Positions 1 to 5,585 of a DNA stretch of 7,696 bases are shown here, in pieces. Source of the stretch: an archaeon (GTDB taxonomy: Archaea > Asgardarchaeota > Hermodarchaeia > Hermodarchaeales > Hermodarchaeaceae). The stretch lies in assembly GCA_016550485.1 (NCBI GenBank), contig JABXGV010000216.1, positions 1 through 7,696 on the forward strand, written 5' to 3'. The translations under genes were made by a program, and so were the position numbers. The notes under the pieces are model-generated. The model did not search any database. It was not told where the DNA came from and saw only the letters and a program-made list of their open reading frames with translations. Positions within the stretch are counted from its first letter, which is position 1, and every line of letters starts with the position of its first letter.

Positions 1-104
1 GCATCGATTAGAAAGAATCATAATCAAAAATGTCAAATAGAGCTCCTATCCCCAAAGATAGAAAATCAACTTGCACGCCAAATCCTGCAGTTTCCACTCA
101 TGAA

Positions 105-1253
105 CTAAGATGAGCTAGGACCACCGTCAGTCTCCTCGGATTTAGAACGCTTCCTCCGTTTTCGACGGGGCTTAGCAGGTGGGCGGTGAACTTCCATAGC
201 ACGCCAAACCGCTACCTCTGAAATCCGGGAAGCAGCACAAGCTACCAGGTGAAGGGAGTGGAAGACCTGCTCAACAACTCTTAGAGCAGCATGAAAATCA
301 TCTAGCCGTTCACGCGACTTTGCAGATGAGGTCCCACCAATCTCTGAATACACTTTCGAAAGATGCTGATCGAGAATATTATCCACAGTTTCTTGCAGGG
401 GAGTATAATCTTCGCTCCGCGCCATTACTTCGCAAGCTGCAATATCATTCCTGGTTAAGAACGCCGTTGACGCCTTATCGAAGAGAGATAAGACTATTTC
501 CCCACTGTCTCGGACAACATCTAGAATCTCCTCTGGACACTCTTTTTCATTAAGCGTAATGGCAGCCTTGGCAATGATTTTTGCAGCCATCGCTATTCTC
601 TGAACTGCGTGGAGGAAGAGGCTGTAATTGATCGAATCGATTGCAGTCAAACCACTCTGTTGCATTGCCTGGGGATCAAGGAGGTTACTGCGGAGCTGCT
701 TGTTGACAAGATAGTAGAACTGGACGACGTCCTCCTCAAGGCTCATCACCGTCTTGGCGAGAGCCGCATCACGTTTACTCAGTGCAACTATCGCATCTTT
801 GAGCATTGAGTGCGAAATCGAATGGATGCGGTGAAGGGCTTTCATCACATCCATATCAGCTACTCGAGCTACATTCTGGATCAGTAACTGAACCGCATCA
901 GCCTCCATAATCTGATACCCCGTTAGAAACCGGAGCGCTTGGCGAATCCGCTGACTCAACTCGGGCGTCATCACCTCAGTCGACTGGATCCGGATTTCGT
1001 CAAAATCAGTGAGATAGGCTGCCACCATCCGCTGCTCAAGTAGCCCCTCAATGTCACCACTCTTCACCGTGAGAGTAATCTGGCGTGGGCTTTCTCGCGA
1101 AATCGTCTCCGGATACAAGGCGAGACTCCCATCAGGTTGAGGGATAAGGACCAAGCGGCTATCCTTACTCAATGCATACTTCTCTGCCCATTCCTTCGGA
1201 ACCGAAACCACAAGGGACGACATTCCGAGCCGCATTACTTTCCGAACTTCCAA
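105..1253 (-). CDS. AbrB-PhoU fusion: phosphate-uptake-regulator-like transcription factor with basic tail
   Basis: Residues 1-50 form a SpoVT/AbrB swapped-hairpin DNA-binding domain (MEVRKVMRLGMSSLVVSVPK, then EWAEKYAL). A mostly helical region at about 95-355 matches two PhoU-type repeats, including MDVMKALHRIHSISHSMLKDAI at 134-155. This fusion is typical of archaeal PhoU-family regulators; a phosphate or other metabolic signal is assumed, not shown here. The last 25 residues are unusual: PPAKPRRKRRKRSKSEE is strongly basic, then acidic and serine-rich, probably disordered and perhaps DNA-binding. The start is a TTG at 1253, not the ATG at 1235, because the TTG gives the family's M-E-x-R-K-V opening and has GGGCTGAT four bases upstream. 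A TAG lies directly before the TTG, so no earlier start is possible. It has its own TATA-like box at about 1301-1310, so it is probably transcribed separately from the DUF362 gene. Confidence 0.9.
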   Translation of the reverse strand: MEVRKVMRLGMSSLVVSVPKEWAEKYALSKDSRLVLIPQPDGSLALYPETISRESPRQITLTVKSGDIEGLLEQRMVAAYLTDFDEIRIQSTEVMTPELSQRIRQALRFLTGYQIMEADAVQLLIQNVARVADMDVMKALHRIHSISHSMLKDAIVALSKRDAALAKTVMSLEEDVVQFYYLVNKQLRSNLLDPQAMQQSGLTAIDSINYSLFLHAVQRIAMAAKIIAKAAITLNEKECPEEILDVVRDSGEIVLSLFDKASTAFLTRNDIAACEVMARSEDYTPLQETVDNILDQHLSKVYSEIGGTSSAKSRERLDDFHAALRVVEQVFHSLHLVACAASRISEVAVWRAMEVHRPPAKPRRKRRKRSKSEETDGGPSSS

Positions 1254-1257
1254 CTAG

Positions 1258-1265
1258 ATCAGCCC
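1258..1265 (-). promoter_or_regulatory. Ribosome binding site that decides the TTG start of the AbrB-PhoU gene
   Basis: The minus strand reads GGGCTGAT, then CTAG, then TTG. It is close to the archaeal consensus GGTGAT, with a four-base spacer. No comparable site precedes the downstream ATG at 1235, so the TTG is favoured. The CTAG spacer contains an in-frame TAG. Confidence 0.6.
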
Positions 1266-1300
1266 TACAATGACACTAACCCCTCTAGCTTTGTTGCATC

Positions 1301-1310
1301 GTATATATGC
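1301..1310 (-). promoter_or_regulatory. TATA-like box for the AbrB-PhoU gene
   Basis: On the minus strand this reads GCATATATAC, with a purine-rich GATAAGAA just upstream that could serve as the B-recognition element. It sits about 50 bases before the TTG start. With the usual archaeal spacing of about 25 bases, transcription would begin near 1280 and leave a leader of about 25 bases. It is the clearest promoter-like element in the window. Confidence 0.6.
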
Positions 1311-1353
1311 TTCTTATCAGCTATATCAGCGAAAAGCCCTCTAATTTGAATCT

Positions 1354-1384
1354 CTTGAAGTGAGAAGATTGGAACTTCTTCAAG
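1354..1384. repeat. Inverted repeat between the DUF362 and AbrB-PhoU genes
   Basis: CTTGAAG (1354-1360) and CTTCAAG (1378-1384) are perfect inverted arms of seven bases with a 17-base spacer. It lies just after the DUF362 stop and about 45 bases upstream of the PhoU TATA-like box. It could be a terminator-proximal hairpin for the upstream gene or a regulator binding site. A palindromic AGCTAGCT run overlaps its edge (1383-1390). Either role is inference. Confidence 0.4.
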
Positions 1385-1396
1385 CTAGCTAGGGAT

Positions 1397-2308
1397 TTAG
1401 TGTTCATTCTTTAGAATTGGTTCTAGCACGTGGATAGCGTCTTTGCTCGCTTCATCGATAGGGACGAGTTGGATGTCCTGGGCCGATTGAGTCTTGTCAA
1501 CACCTAGTTCGATGGCCCGAGCTAGTTGCTCTTGTTTGAAGATTTTACCTTGAGTAACTTCCAAGGTCGTTCCGAAATGACGAAGGATTGCTACCCCGAC
1601 TGCGTCGATTGCGACGCGGTCAGAGCCAGCAAGAAAGAGGCTGGGCGCCACTTCTATCCCATGGGCTGGACCTCCCCTCACAAAGGCTTTAATTGCATCC
1701 ATTAGAATCACCGGAGTCTCGAAGACTGTGTTGATTTCAGCAATCATTTGCCGCTGAAACTCTGAAGAATGCAGCTCCCTCATGTAGTCGTAACCGTCCC
1801 TGGGATCGGTGCCCGCAACCATCCCAACGGCATTTTTCAACGAAAGTGTGAAGTGCCCTCCGTACTGGTGGGTTTTCAGACACCAGGTTTGGACAATCAT
1901 ATCTGCGTCAAGGAACACCTTCGCCATGAGGAACCCACGCTTCCAGTGGAAGTTCTTGGCTTGATGGTGTACCCATTCCTCCTCCAGTAGCTCGTTTAGT
2001 ACTACTACTTCAAAGTCCAGTTCTTCAGCTAGTTTCATAACTCCCATCTTCGCTAGGACCCTCCGTGTGTCACCGATGCCGCTTCGGTCGGCTAACGTGA
2101 TGCGTTGTGCTCCTGCCTCCTTCAGTATGAGAATAAAGGTTCTTAGTGTGTCTATATGCGTGGAGGCAGGAAAAGGGTCAGCGCTATTGAAGTTAGGTTT
2201 AACCGCTACGTGCTTCCCAGTAACACTAGGCAAATCCATCTGTTCCAGTAAGTTCGGGATGCCCTCGGAGCGGTTATGGCTTCTAGCTAAGAACACCTTT
2301 GATGGCAT
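1397..2308 (-). CDS. DUF362 family protein, short form without ferredoxin domain
   Basis: A 303-residue DUF362 (COG2006) protein. Family hallmarks, numbered from the ATG at 2308, are: VKPNFN near 36-41; a CLKTHQYGGHFTLSLKN stretch near 143-159 followed by AVGMV; DAIKAFVRGGPAHG near 204-217; and AGSDRVAIDAVG near 227-238. Many relatives fuse this domain to a C-terminal 4Fe-4S ferredoxin; here no such cysteines are present and the protein ends with KNEH. The biochemical role of the stand-alone form is not established. A TTG at 2320 would add four residues, but GAGG lies only one base before it, too close, so I use the ATG, where homologues would begin (MPSKVFLARS). It follows cooC by 61 bases with no obvious promoter, so it may share the cdhE-cooC transcript. 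That hints at, but does not prove, a link to CODH/ACS metabolism or its redox chemistry. Confidence 0.88.
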   Translation of the reverse strand: MPSKVFLARSHNRSEGIPNLLEQMDLPSVTGKHVAVKPNFNSADPFPASTHIDTLRTFILILKEAGAQRITLADRSGIGDTRRVLAKMGVMKLAEELDFEVVVLNELLEEEWVHHQAKNFHWKRGFLMAKVFLDADMIVQTWCLKTHQYGGHFTLSLKNAVGMVAGTDPRDGYDYMRELHSSEFQRQMIAEINTVFETPVILMDAIKAFVRGGPAHGIEVAPSLFLAGSDRVAIDAVGVAILRHFGTTLEVTQGKIFKQEQLARAIELGVDKTQSAQDIQLVPIDEASKDAIHVLEPILKNEH

Positions 2309-2320
2309 AATGTTCCACAA

Positions 2321-2344
2321 TCCTCACATCTATTTTGATGAGGA
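2321..2344 (-). promoter_or_regulatory. Hairpin covering a GAGG ahead of the DUF362 gene
   Basis: In the transcript, TCCTCATC (2344-2337) can pair with GATgtGAGGA (2330-2321) across a six-base AAAATA loop. That makes eight base pairs with a two-base bulge. The 3' arm contains the GAGG that is the best Shine-Dalgarno match before the ATG at 2308, 13 bases upstream. If folded, the site would be hidden, which would allow translational control. The spacing of GAGG to the ATG is longer than ideal. Confidence 0.4.
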
Positions 2345-2369
2345 GATTAAGTGTTACTACTTGTGCCTT

Positions 2370-3191
2370 CTAGGTGGCGGGGCGAAGTAGCTCAAGGAAT
2401 GTTGAGTCGCCAAGAAGACCCAATTTCTTTGCGATCGCTTCTACAGCCTTGACAGCGAGGCTAGAATCTGGAAGTTCGAGTAATGGCTTCCCTCTCAGGT
2501 TCATGGCAGTGAGTTCGTCGTCAGCGGGTACAAATCCAACAAGTTCAAGCCCTTCATCAGCCAGTCGACATGTCAAATCTTCAGAGACCTCTTCGATGAG
2601 GGAGGCAGGGAAGCAGTTGGCGATGACGAATATTCGCTTGAAATCAATCTGGACCTCTTTGGCAAGATTACGGATACGGATGGCGGCGTCAAAGGCCATG
2701 CGTGAGGGATCAATGACTATGACGAGGACATCAACATCGCGTGTGGTGCGGCGGCTGAGGTGCTCTAGTCCCGCTGACATATCCATAATTGTGATATCGT
2801 AGTTTTTAGCGAGGATATCGAGGATTTGGGAGAGGATACGGTTCACGTAGCAGTAGCAGCCTTCGCCTTCAGTTCGTCCCATGGCGAGGAAATCAAACTT
2901 AGTCCCTTCTACAAGTGCTTCGTAAACCTCCCCTTCAAGGAGGTCTTGTTTTGATATGCTGTGACCAAGCGTTCCTGCGTCGATGCTCCTTCGGAGTTGC
3001 GTCGCCGCGTCACCCACTGTTCGTGCTACATCGATGCCTAATGTTTTGGGAAGGTTCATTACAGGATCAGCATCTACAATGAGGAGGGAGCGTGTCGTAT
3101 ACTTAAGGAGCGTTCGAATGAGAAGCGCGGTGACAGAGGTTTTTCCAACACCGCCTTTACCTGAGACTGCCAAGACTAGTTTTTGCCGCAT
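2370..3191 (-). CDS. cooC: CooC-like nickel-insertion ATPase for CO dehydrogenase/acetyl-CoA synthase
   Basis: A 273-residue P-loop ATPase of the SIMIBI/MinD-ParA class. The deviant Walker A motif GKGGVGKT is at 11-18, with signature lysine 12 and catalytic lysine 17. A switch-like LLIVDADP is at 36-43 and the Walker B strand ITIMDMSAGLEH at 133-144. The diagnostic feature is GCYCYVN, with C112 and C114: CooC proteins carry a C-x-C that binds nickel or zinc across the ATP-dependent dimer, and ParA/MinD proteins lack it. Such ATPases help load nickel into the CODH C-cluster or the ACS A-cluster. The position 99 bases after cdhE fits this, as archaeal ACDS operons often include a cooC-like gene. 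The ATG at 3191 puts the P-loop right at the N-terminus, as usual; its ribosome site is weak. Which of the two metal sites it serves cannot be told from sequence. Confidence 0.9.
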   Translation of the reverse strand: MRQKLVLAVSGKGGVGKTSVTALLIRTLLKYTTRSLLIVDADPVMNLPKTLGIDVARTVGDAATQLRRSIDAGTLGHSISKQDLLEGEVYEALVEGTKFDFLAMGRTEGEGCYCYVNRILSQILDILAKNYDITIMDMSAGLEHLSRRTTRDVDVLVIVIDPSRMAFDAAIRIRNLAKEVQIDFKRIFVIANCFPASLIEEVSEDLTCRLADEGLELVGFVPADDELTAMNLRGKPLLELPDSSLAVKAVEAIAKKLGLLGDSTFLELLRPAT

Positions 3192-3290
3192 TAGTTATCG
3201 CTTCTTATTCTCGACTACACCGTACATCAACTTTTTGCTGTTACAACCAAGGAAAGGAGTAGTGAAACGCGAAGAAGGAGGTATGGAAGC
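3192..3290 (-). other. cdhE-cooC intergenic spacer with pyrimidine-rich tract
   Basis: This 99-base spacer carries no gene. Its first 40 or so transcribed bases are strongly pyrimidine-rich (ATACCTCCTTCTTCGCG, then TTTCACTACTCCTTTCC). I see no convincing TATA box before cooC and only a weak ribosome site (AAGCGAT), so read-through from cdhE is the simplest view. The T content is not enough to call a terminator. Confidence 0.35.
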
Positions 3291-4703
3291 CTAGTCCTCT
3301 TTCCATTTGCCCTCTTGGATGTATTTTCCGATGCCGCTGGAGTCCTGGGGCCCAACCTTTACTCGCCAGCCGCTGGTTTCCTCTGTTTCACCGCTGATAC
3401 GGGCTGCCATGCCAGGGCTCACGAGGATACGGTGCTTCACCTTTTCTTCGACTTTGTACTCCTTGAGAGCTTCCGCGACGGTGTCCGCAGTGAGTTTTCT
3501 TCCAGCCGTCGCGGATTGAATGCTGAGACCTTCGGTATCAACGACCAGCAGCCAGCAACTGATACCTGCTTGTTTGATGTCGGATTCCACGGTGAAATAG
3601 GTGAGAGCGAAGTTACTGGTGTAGAGGACCGGGTCGTCCGGGCCAGGGTCTCCGAATTCCCGGAGACCTGCTTCCACAGCAACGGGTTTAACAGGGTCTG
3701 TGTAGAGATTCGTGCGGAGAAAGGTTAGAGGAAGCTGCACCCACATATCGGCGCTGTGGAGGACTAAGATGCTGGCGTAGCGAGCAATCATGGCTGCGCC
3801 GGCGAGGGTTTCCTGCCATTTCGCGAGCTCTGGCGCGTCACCTTCTTTGTGGTCACCCCAGACGCTGATAGGAGTGGCGAGTAGGGGGAATCCGACACCG
3901 AGGTCGTTTTCGCGCGTGGCGGCTCGTCGGAGTTGGCTAAAGTCGTCCACGGTGGCACCGAGGGCTGCCCCGAATTCGTTACCAGGGTCGAGGACAACGG
4001 GGATGCCCATCTGGTCTAGTGTTGTGGCAAGGGATTTGAGAGCGGTGAGGTCGCCAGGAGCGTAAGCGACGAGTGGACACTGGTGTTTGATGGCTAGGTC
4101 TGCTACTTGCTGCCAAGTCTCTGTGGTTGCTGCGTAGAGTAGGGGTTGGCGAGCCGGGAGGGCTTCCACGCCAGCGGCGAGCATCTTAGGATCCAATGAG
4201 CAGAGCATAATGGGCCACTGGGTTAGTTCGCCCAAGGTTTTTGCCGCTTTCGCAAACGTAGCAGGGTCACCCGAGACACCGCGGAGCGCGATACCATTAA
4301 GGCGCAAAGTCATGCCGATATACACATAGCTCCAGTCTTCAATTTCTTTCACGCGTTTCTTCATCTTATCAGGTGACGCAGTGTCAGCCACATCGATAAA
4401 GATGGCGGTGGGGTTCAGATAGCGGAGATCATGGCGGAAGAGCACTAGCTCGCCGCCGATTTTTAAGCTGTGTTCCCCTGCACCAATTACTACTTCTCTT
4501 ACAGGTGGTCGCATGAGCTCTTGGAGCTTTACTAGCTTGGTTTTGTATTTGGCTTCAGTGAACAGGGGTTTACAGGCTTCTAGAGCGATAGTGTATTCAG
4601 CCAGCTTGGTAGCAAAGGCCATACAGTTGGCTTCTCCGCACTCACCACAGTTCGTCTGGGGCAAGAGCGGGTAGATATCCATAGGTCCGGCACGCGCTGT
4701 CAT
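3291..4703 (-). CDS. cdhE: Acetyl-CoA decarbonylase/synthase gamma subunit (corrinoid Fe-S protein large subunit)
   Basis: This subunit pairs with CdhD to form the corrinoid/Fe-S protein that moves a methyl group between tetrahydropterin and the acetyl-CoA synthase A-cluster in the Wood-Ljungdahl pathway or in acetate cleavage; it is cytosolic. The N-terminus holds the 4Fe-4S domain: C19, C22, C27 and C44 (TNCGECGEANC, then EAC). A central TIM-barrel-like domain covers about 75-330, with VVLDPG at 236-241. The C-terminal part (about 355-450, including TSNFALTYFTVESDI) matches the cobamide-binding region. At 470 residues it is the usual family length. The ATG at 4703 is preferred over a second at residue 8: AAGGCGAT lies five bases upstream, and the extra residues keep the family's usual distance of about 18 to the first cysteine. 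The genes for CdhA, B, C and D are not in the window; cooC follows after 99 bases. Confidence 0.95.
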   Translation of the reverse strand: MTARAGPMDIYPLLPQTNCGECGEANCMAFATKLAEYTIALEACKPLFTEAKYKTKLVKLQELMRPPVREVVIGAGEHSLKIGGELVLFRHDLRYLNPTAIFIDVADTASPDKMKKRVKEIEDWSYVYIGMTLRLNGIALRGVSGDPATFAKAAKTLGELTQWPIMLCSLDPKMLAAGVEALPARQPLLYAATTETWQQVADLAIKHQCPLVAYAPGDLTALKSLATTLDQMGIPVVLDPGNEFGAALGATVDDFSQLRRAATRENDLGVGFPLLATPISVWGDHKEGDAPELAKWQETLAGAAMIARYASILVLHSADMWVQLPLTFLRTNLYTDPVKPVAVEAGLREFGDPGPDDPVLYTSNFALTYFTVESDIKQAGISCWLLVVDTEGLSIQSATAGRKLTADTVAEALKEYKVEEKVKHRILVSPGMAARISGETEETSGWRVKVGPQDSSGIGKYIQEGKWKED

Positions 4704-4708
4704 AGGAA

Positions 4709-4716
4709 ATCGCCTT
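4709..4716 (-). promoter_or_regulatory. Ribosome binding site that supports the first ATG of cdhE
   Basis: The minus strand reads AAGGCGAT, then TTCCT, then ATG at 4703. It differs from AAGGTGAT by one base and has a five-base spacer. The sequence ahead of the second ATG (4682) has no such match, so the longer protein is favoured. Confidence 0.55.
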
Positions 4717-4733
4717 GATAGTAGTTTTGATAG
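4715..4733. repeat. Short direct repeat in the cdhE leader
   Basis: TTGATAG occurs at 4715-4721 and again at 4727-4733 on the plus strand, a 12-base period close to one helical turn. The pair lies 12-30 bases before the cdhE start and its proximal copy touches the ribosome site. It could be a repressor site or chance. Confidence 0.35.
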
Positions 4734-4735
4734 AT

Positions 4736-4752
4736 GGTTTTCGTAAAAAACC
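4736..4752 (-). promoter_or_regulatory. Hairpin with T-tract in the 106-residue gene/cdhE spacer
   Basis: GGTTTT (4752-4747 in the transcript) can pair with AAAACC (4741-4736) around a five-base loop. The 5' side lies in a run of six T residues. It may be a weak T-rich archaeal terminator for the small-protein unit, or a stem at the 5' end of a cdhE leader transcript. Confidence 0.35.
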
Positions 4753-4777
4753 CTTTCTGAACATCAGATTTTTCCTG

Positions 4778-4786
4778 TATTTTTAG
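4778..4786 (-). promoter_or_regulatory. Possible TATA-like box for cdhE
   Basis: The minus strand reads CTAAAAATA about 80 bases before the cdhE start. With standard spacing, transcription would start near 4757 and give a leader of about 53 bases that contains the hairpin, the direct repeat and the ribosome site. AT-rich matches like this arise easily by chance, so this is tentative. Confidence 0.35.
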
Positions 4787-4799
4787 CAAGTTGGAATAG

Positions 4800-5120
4800 T
4801 TAAGCGGTCCAGTCGTATACGGTGAATTTCATGCACTCTTTGCAGAACAGTTCTAGTGTTACCGCCTTGCCCACGTGATTTTCCCAGTGGGAAACGTATA
4901 TACAAAGGGCTTCTGCTCTGCAGTAGCCGCAATACTGGCAGTTGTCGTAGTAATGAGTGTAAGAGGGCAGCATCTGTACTCGAACGCCAGAACCATGCCA
5001 CCTTCCATTGAGAGGGCCAAACACCTTACCAAGGGGTATCAGGGAGTCTAGCTCGCCAAAATTCGGGGGAGCGTAGGTAGGCGTATCTTTTACCGTTACC
5101 GTGAATATCGGACGTGGCAT
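4800..5120 (-). CDS. Hypothetical cysteine-rich small protein, possible zinc or Fe-S binding
   Basis: I do not recognise this 106-residue protein. Its N-terminal half is proline/glycine-rich with no signal peptide (MPRPIFTVTV at the start, LGKVFGPLNGRWHG at 30-43). The C-terminal half carries six cysteines: C61, C64, C67 and C73 in a C-x2-C-x2-C-x5-C cluster (CQYCGYCRAEALC), then C93 and C96 in FCKEC. Histidines 56, 78 and 82 lie nearby. The paired CxxC motifs about 30 residues apart suit a zinc-ribbon-like site; the extra cysteines leave an Fe-S cluster possible. It lies 25 bases after the 131-residue gene and 96 bases before cdhE, all on one strand. Given the neighbouring Fe-S/corrinoid/nickel enzyme, a metal-handling or assembly role is tempting but rests only on location. 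The ATG at 5120 lacks a clear ribosome site. An overlapping frame (4783-5001) was rejected as a shadow. Confidence 0.78.
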   Translation of the reverse strand: MPRPIFTVTVKDTPTYAPPNFGELDSLIPLGKVFGPLNGRWHGSGVRVQMLPSYTHYYDNCQYCGYCRAEALCIYVSHWENHVGKAVTLELFCKECMKFTVYDWTA

Positions 5121-5145
5121 TTTTTCCGAATCTTGCTAGAATGAA

Positions 5146-5541
5146 TTAGTCCTCGGGTTTTAGCGTTAGGATAGATGTCTGGGGGTTATCTCGATCTATT
5201 CCTTCAGGGACATGTTGGGTGTCAATGGCAATCCACTGGTCTTCTTCCTGTCGGATTGACGAGATTTCAAGGAAGCCGTTCTTTCCCTTCCAGAGCCTTA
5301 ACCGGAGTTCTTCTTTGTCTGTTTCGACATCAAACTGAACGCTCGCTTCGCGATTGTTACCCTTTTCCTTGTAAACACTCACGATATTACGCGTCATTAC
5401 AAGTTTCAGGTCTTCACAGTTTTCGGCAGCAACCGTGATACCATAATCGTCGAAGAAGCCCCAAACGCCTTGATCTTCAGGATCTATTTGCGCGTGAAAT
5501 TGATCTGCGTTTGATTTCATCTTAATTCTGTATGTGGGCAT
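5146..5541 (-). CDS. Hypothetical protein, 131 residues, soluble
   Basis: I do not recognise this family. The product has no signal peptide or membrane segment and contains one cysteine (42). It is rich in charged residues, with short alternating strand-like stretches (TYRIKMK, GITVAAE, ASVQFDVE, LRLRLW, FLEISSI, WIAIDT, TSILTL), suggesting a small mostly-beta fold. The tail is acidic (LKPED). The ATG at 5541 is chosen over a second ATG at residue 8 because TGAGGG sits six bases upstream, a good Shine-Dalgarno match. The stop is 25 bases before the cysteine-rich 106-residue gene on the same strand, so the two are probably co-transcribed. A TATA-like box and a perfect inverted repeat lie just upstream, so the unit probably starts here. 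That it is a real gene is likely: it has a good ribosome site, sits in register with a run of same-strand genes, and no competing frame is better. Confidence 0.8.
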   Translation of the reverse strand: MPTYRIKMKSNADQFHAQIDPEDQGVWGFFDDYGITVAAENCEDLKLVMTRNIVSVYKEKGNNREASVQFDVETDKEELRLRLWKGKNGFLEISSIRQEEDQWIAIDTQHVPEGIDRDNPQTSILTLKPED

Positions 5542-5547
5542 GTATAT

Positions 5548-5553
5548 CCCTCA
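5548..5553 (-). promoter_or_regulatory. Ribosome binding site of the 131-residue gene
   Basis: The minus strand reads TGAGGG, then ATATAC, then ATG at 5541. The six-base spacer is ideal and fixes the first ATG, rather than the one at residue 8, as the start. Confidence 0.55.
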
Positions 5554-5576
5554 GGGTTCTCAATTCGTTCTCCCTA

Positions 5577-5584
5577 CTTTTAAG
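5577..5584 (-). promoter_or_regulatory. Possible TATA-like box for the small-protein pair
   Basis: The minus strand reads CTTAAAAG about 38 bases before the ATG at 5541. This would put the transcript start near 5555, just ahead of the ribosome site. It directly abuts the inverted repeat at 5586-5599. Confidence 0.42.
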
Positions 5585-5585
5585 A

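Noticed and set aside
1..104. Possible gene, terminator or RNA in the bases after the PhoU stop
   Set aside because: I see only AT-rich sequence with short T-runs on the minus strand, with no stem or open frame good enough to call.
1137..1349. Plus-strand frame of 70 codons reaching into the DUF362-PhoU spacer
   Set aside because: It lies mostly opposite the AbrB domain coding region, and its spacer part contains the TATA-like box and leader of the regulator.
2374..2802. Plus-strand open frame of 142 codons opposite cooC
   Set aside because: Its Ser/Arg-rich translation has no recognisable domain, and it overlaps entirely a strongly supported P-loop ATPase gene. It is an antisense shadow.
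3271..3293. Plus-strand GAAGGAGGT followed by ATG, resembling a perfect ribosome site
   Set aside because: The ATG directly abuts the GGAGGT with no spacer and the frame ends after three codons (ATG GAA GCC TAG).
3315..3728. Plus-strand open frame of 137 codons opposite cdhE (with others at 3307-3519 and 3790-4065)
   Set aside because: They are mirrored frames of the cdhE coding sequence and match no family I know.
4783..5001. Minus-strand frame of 72 codons overlapping the cysteine-rich gene
   Set aside because: It is out of frame with the CxxC protein, rich in Leu/Arg/Ser typical of shadow frames, and runs only partly into the spacer.
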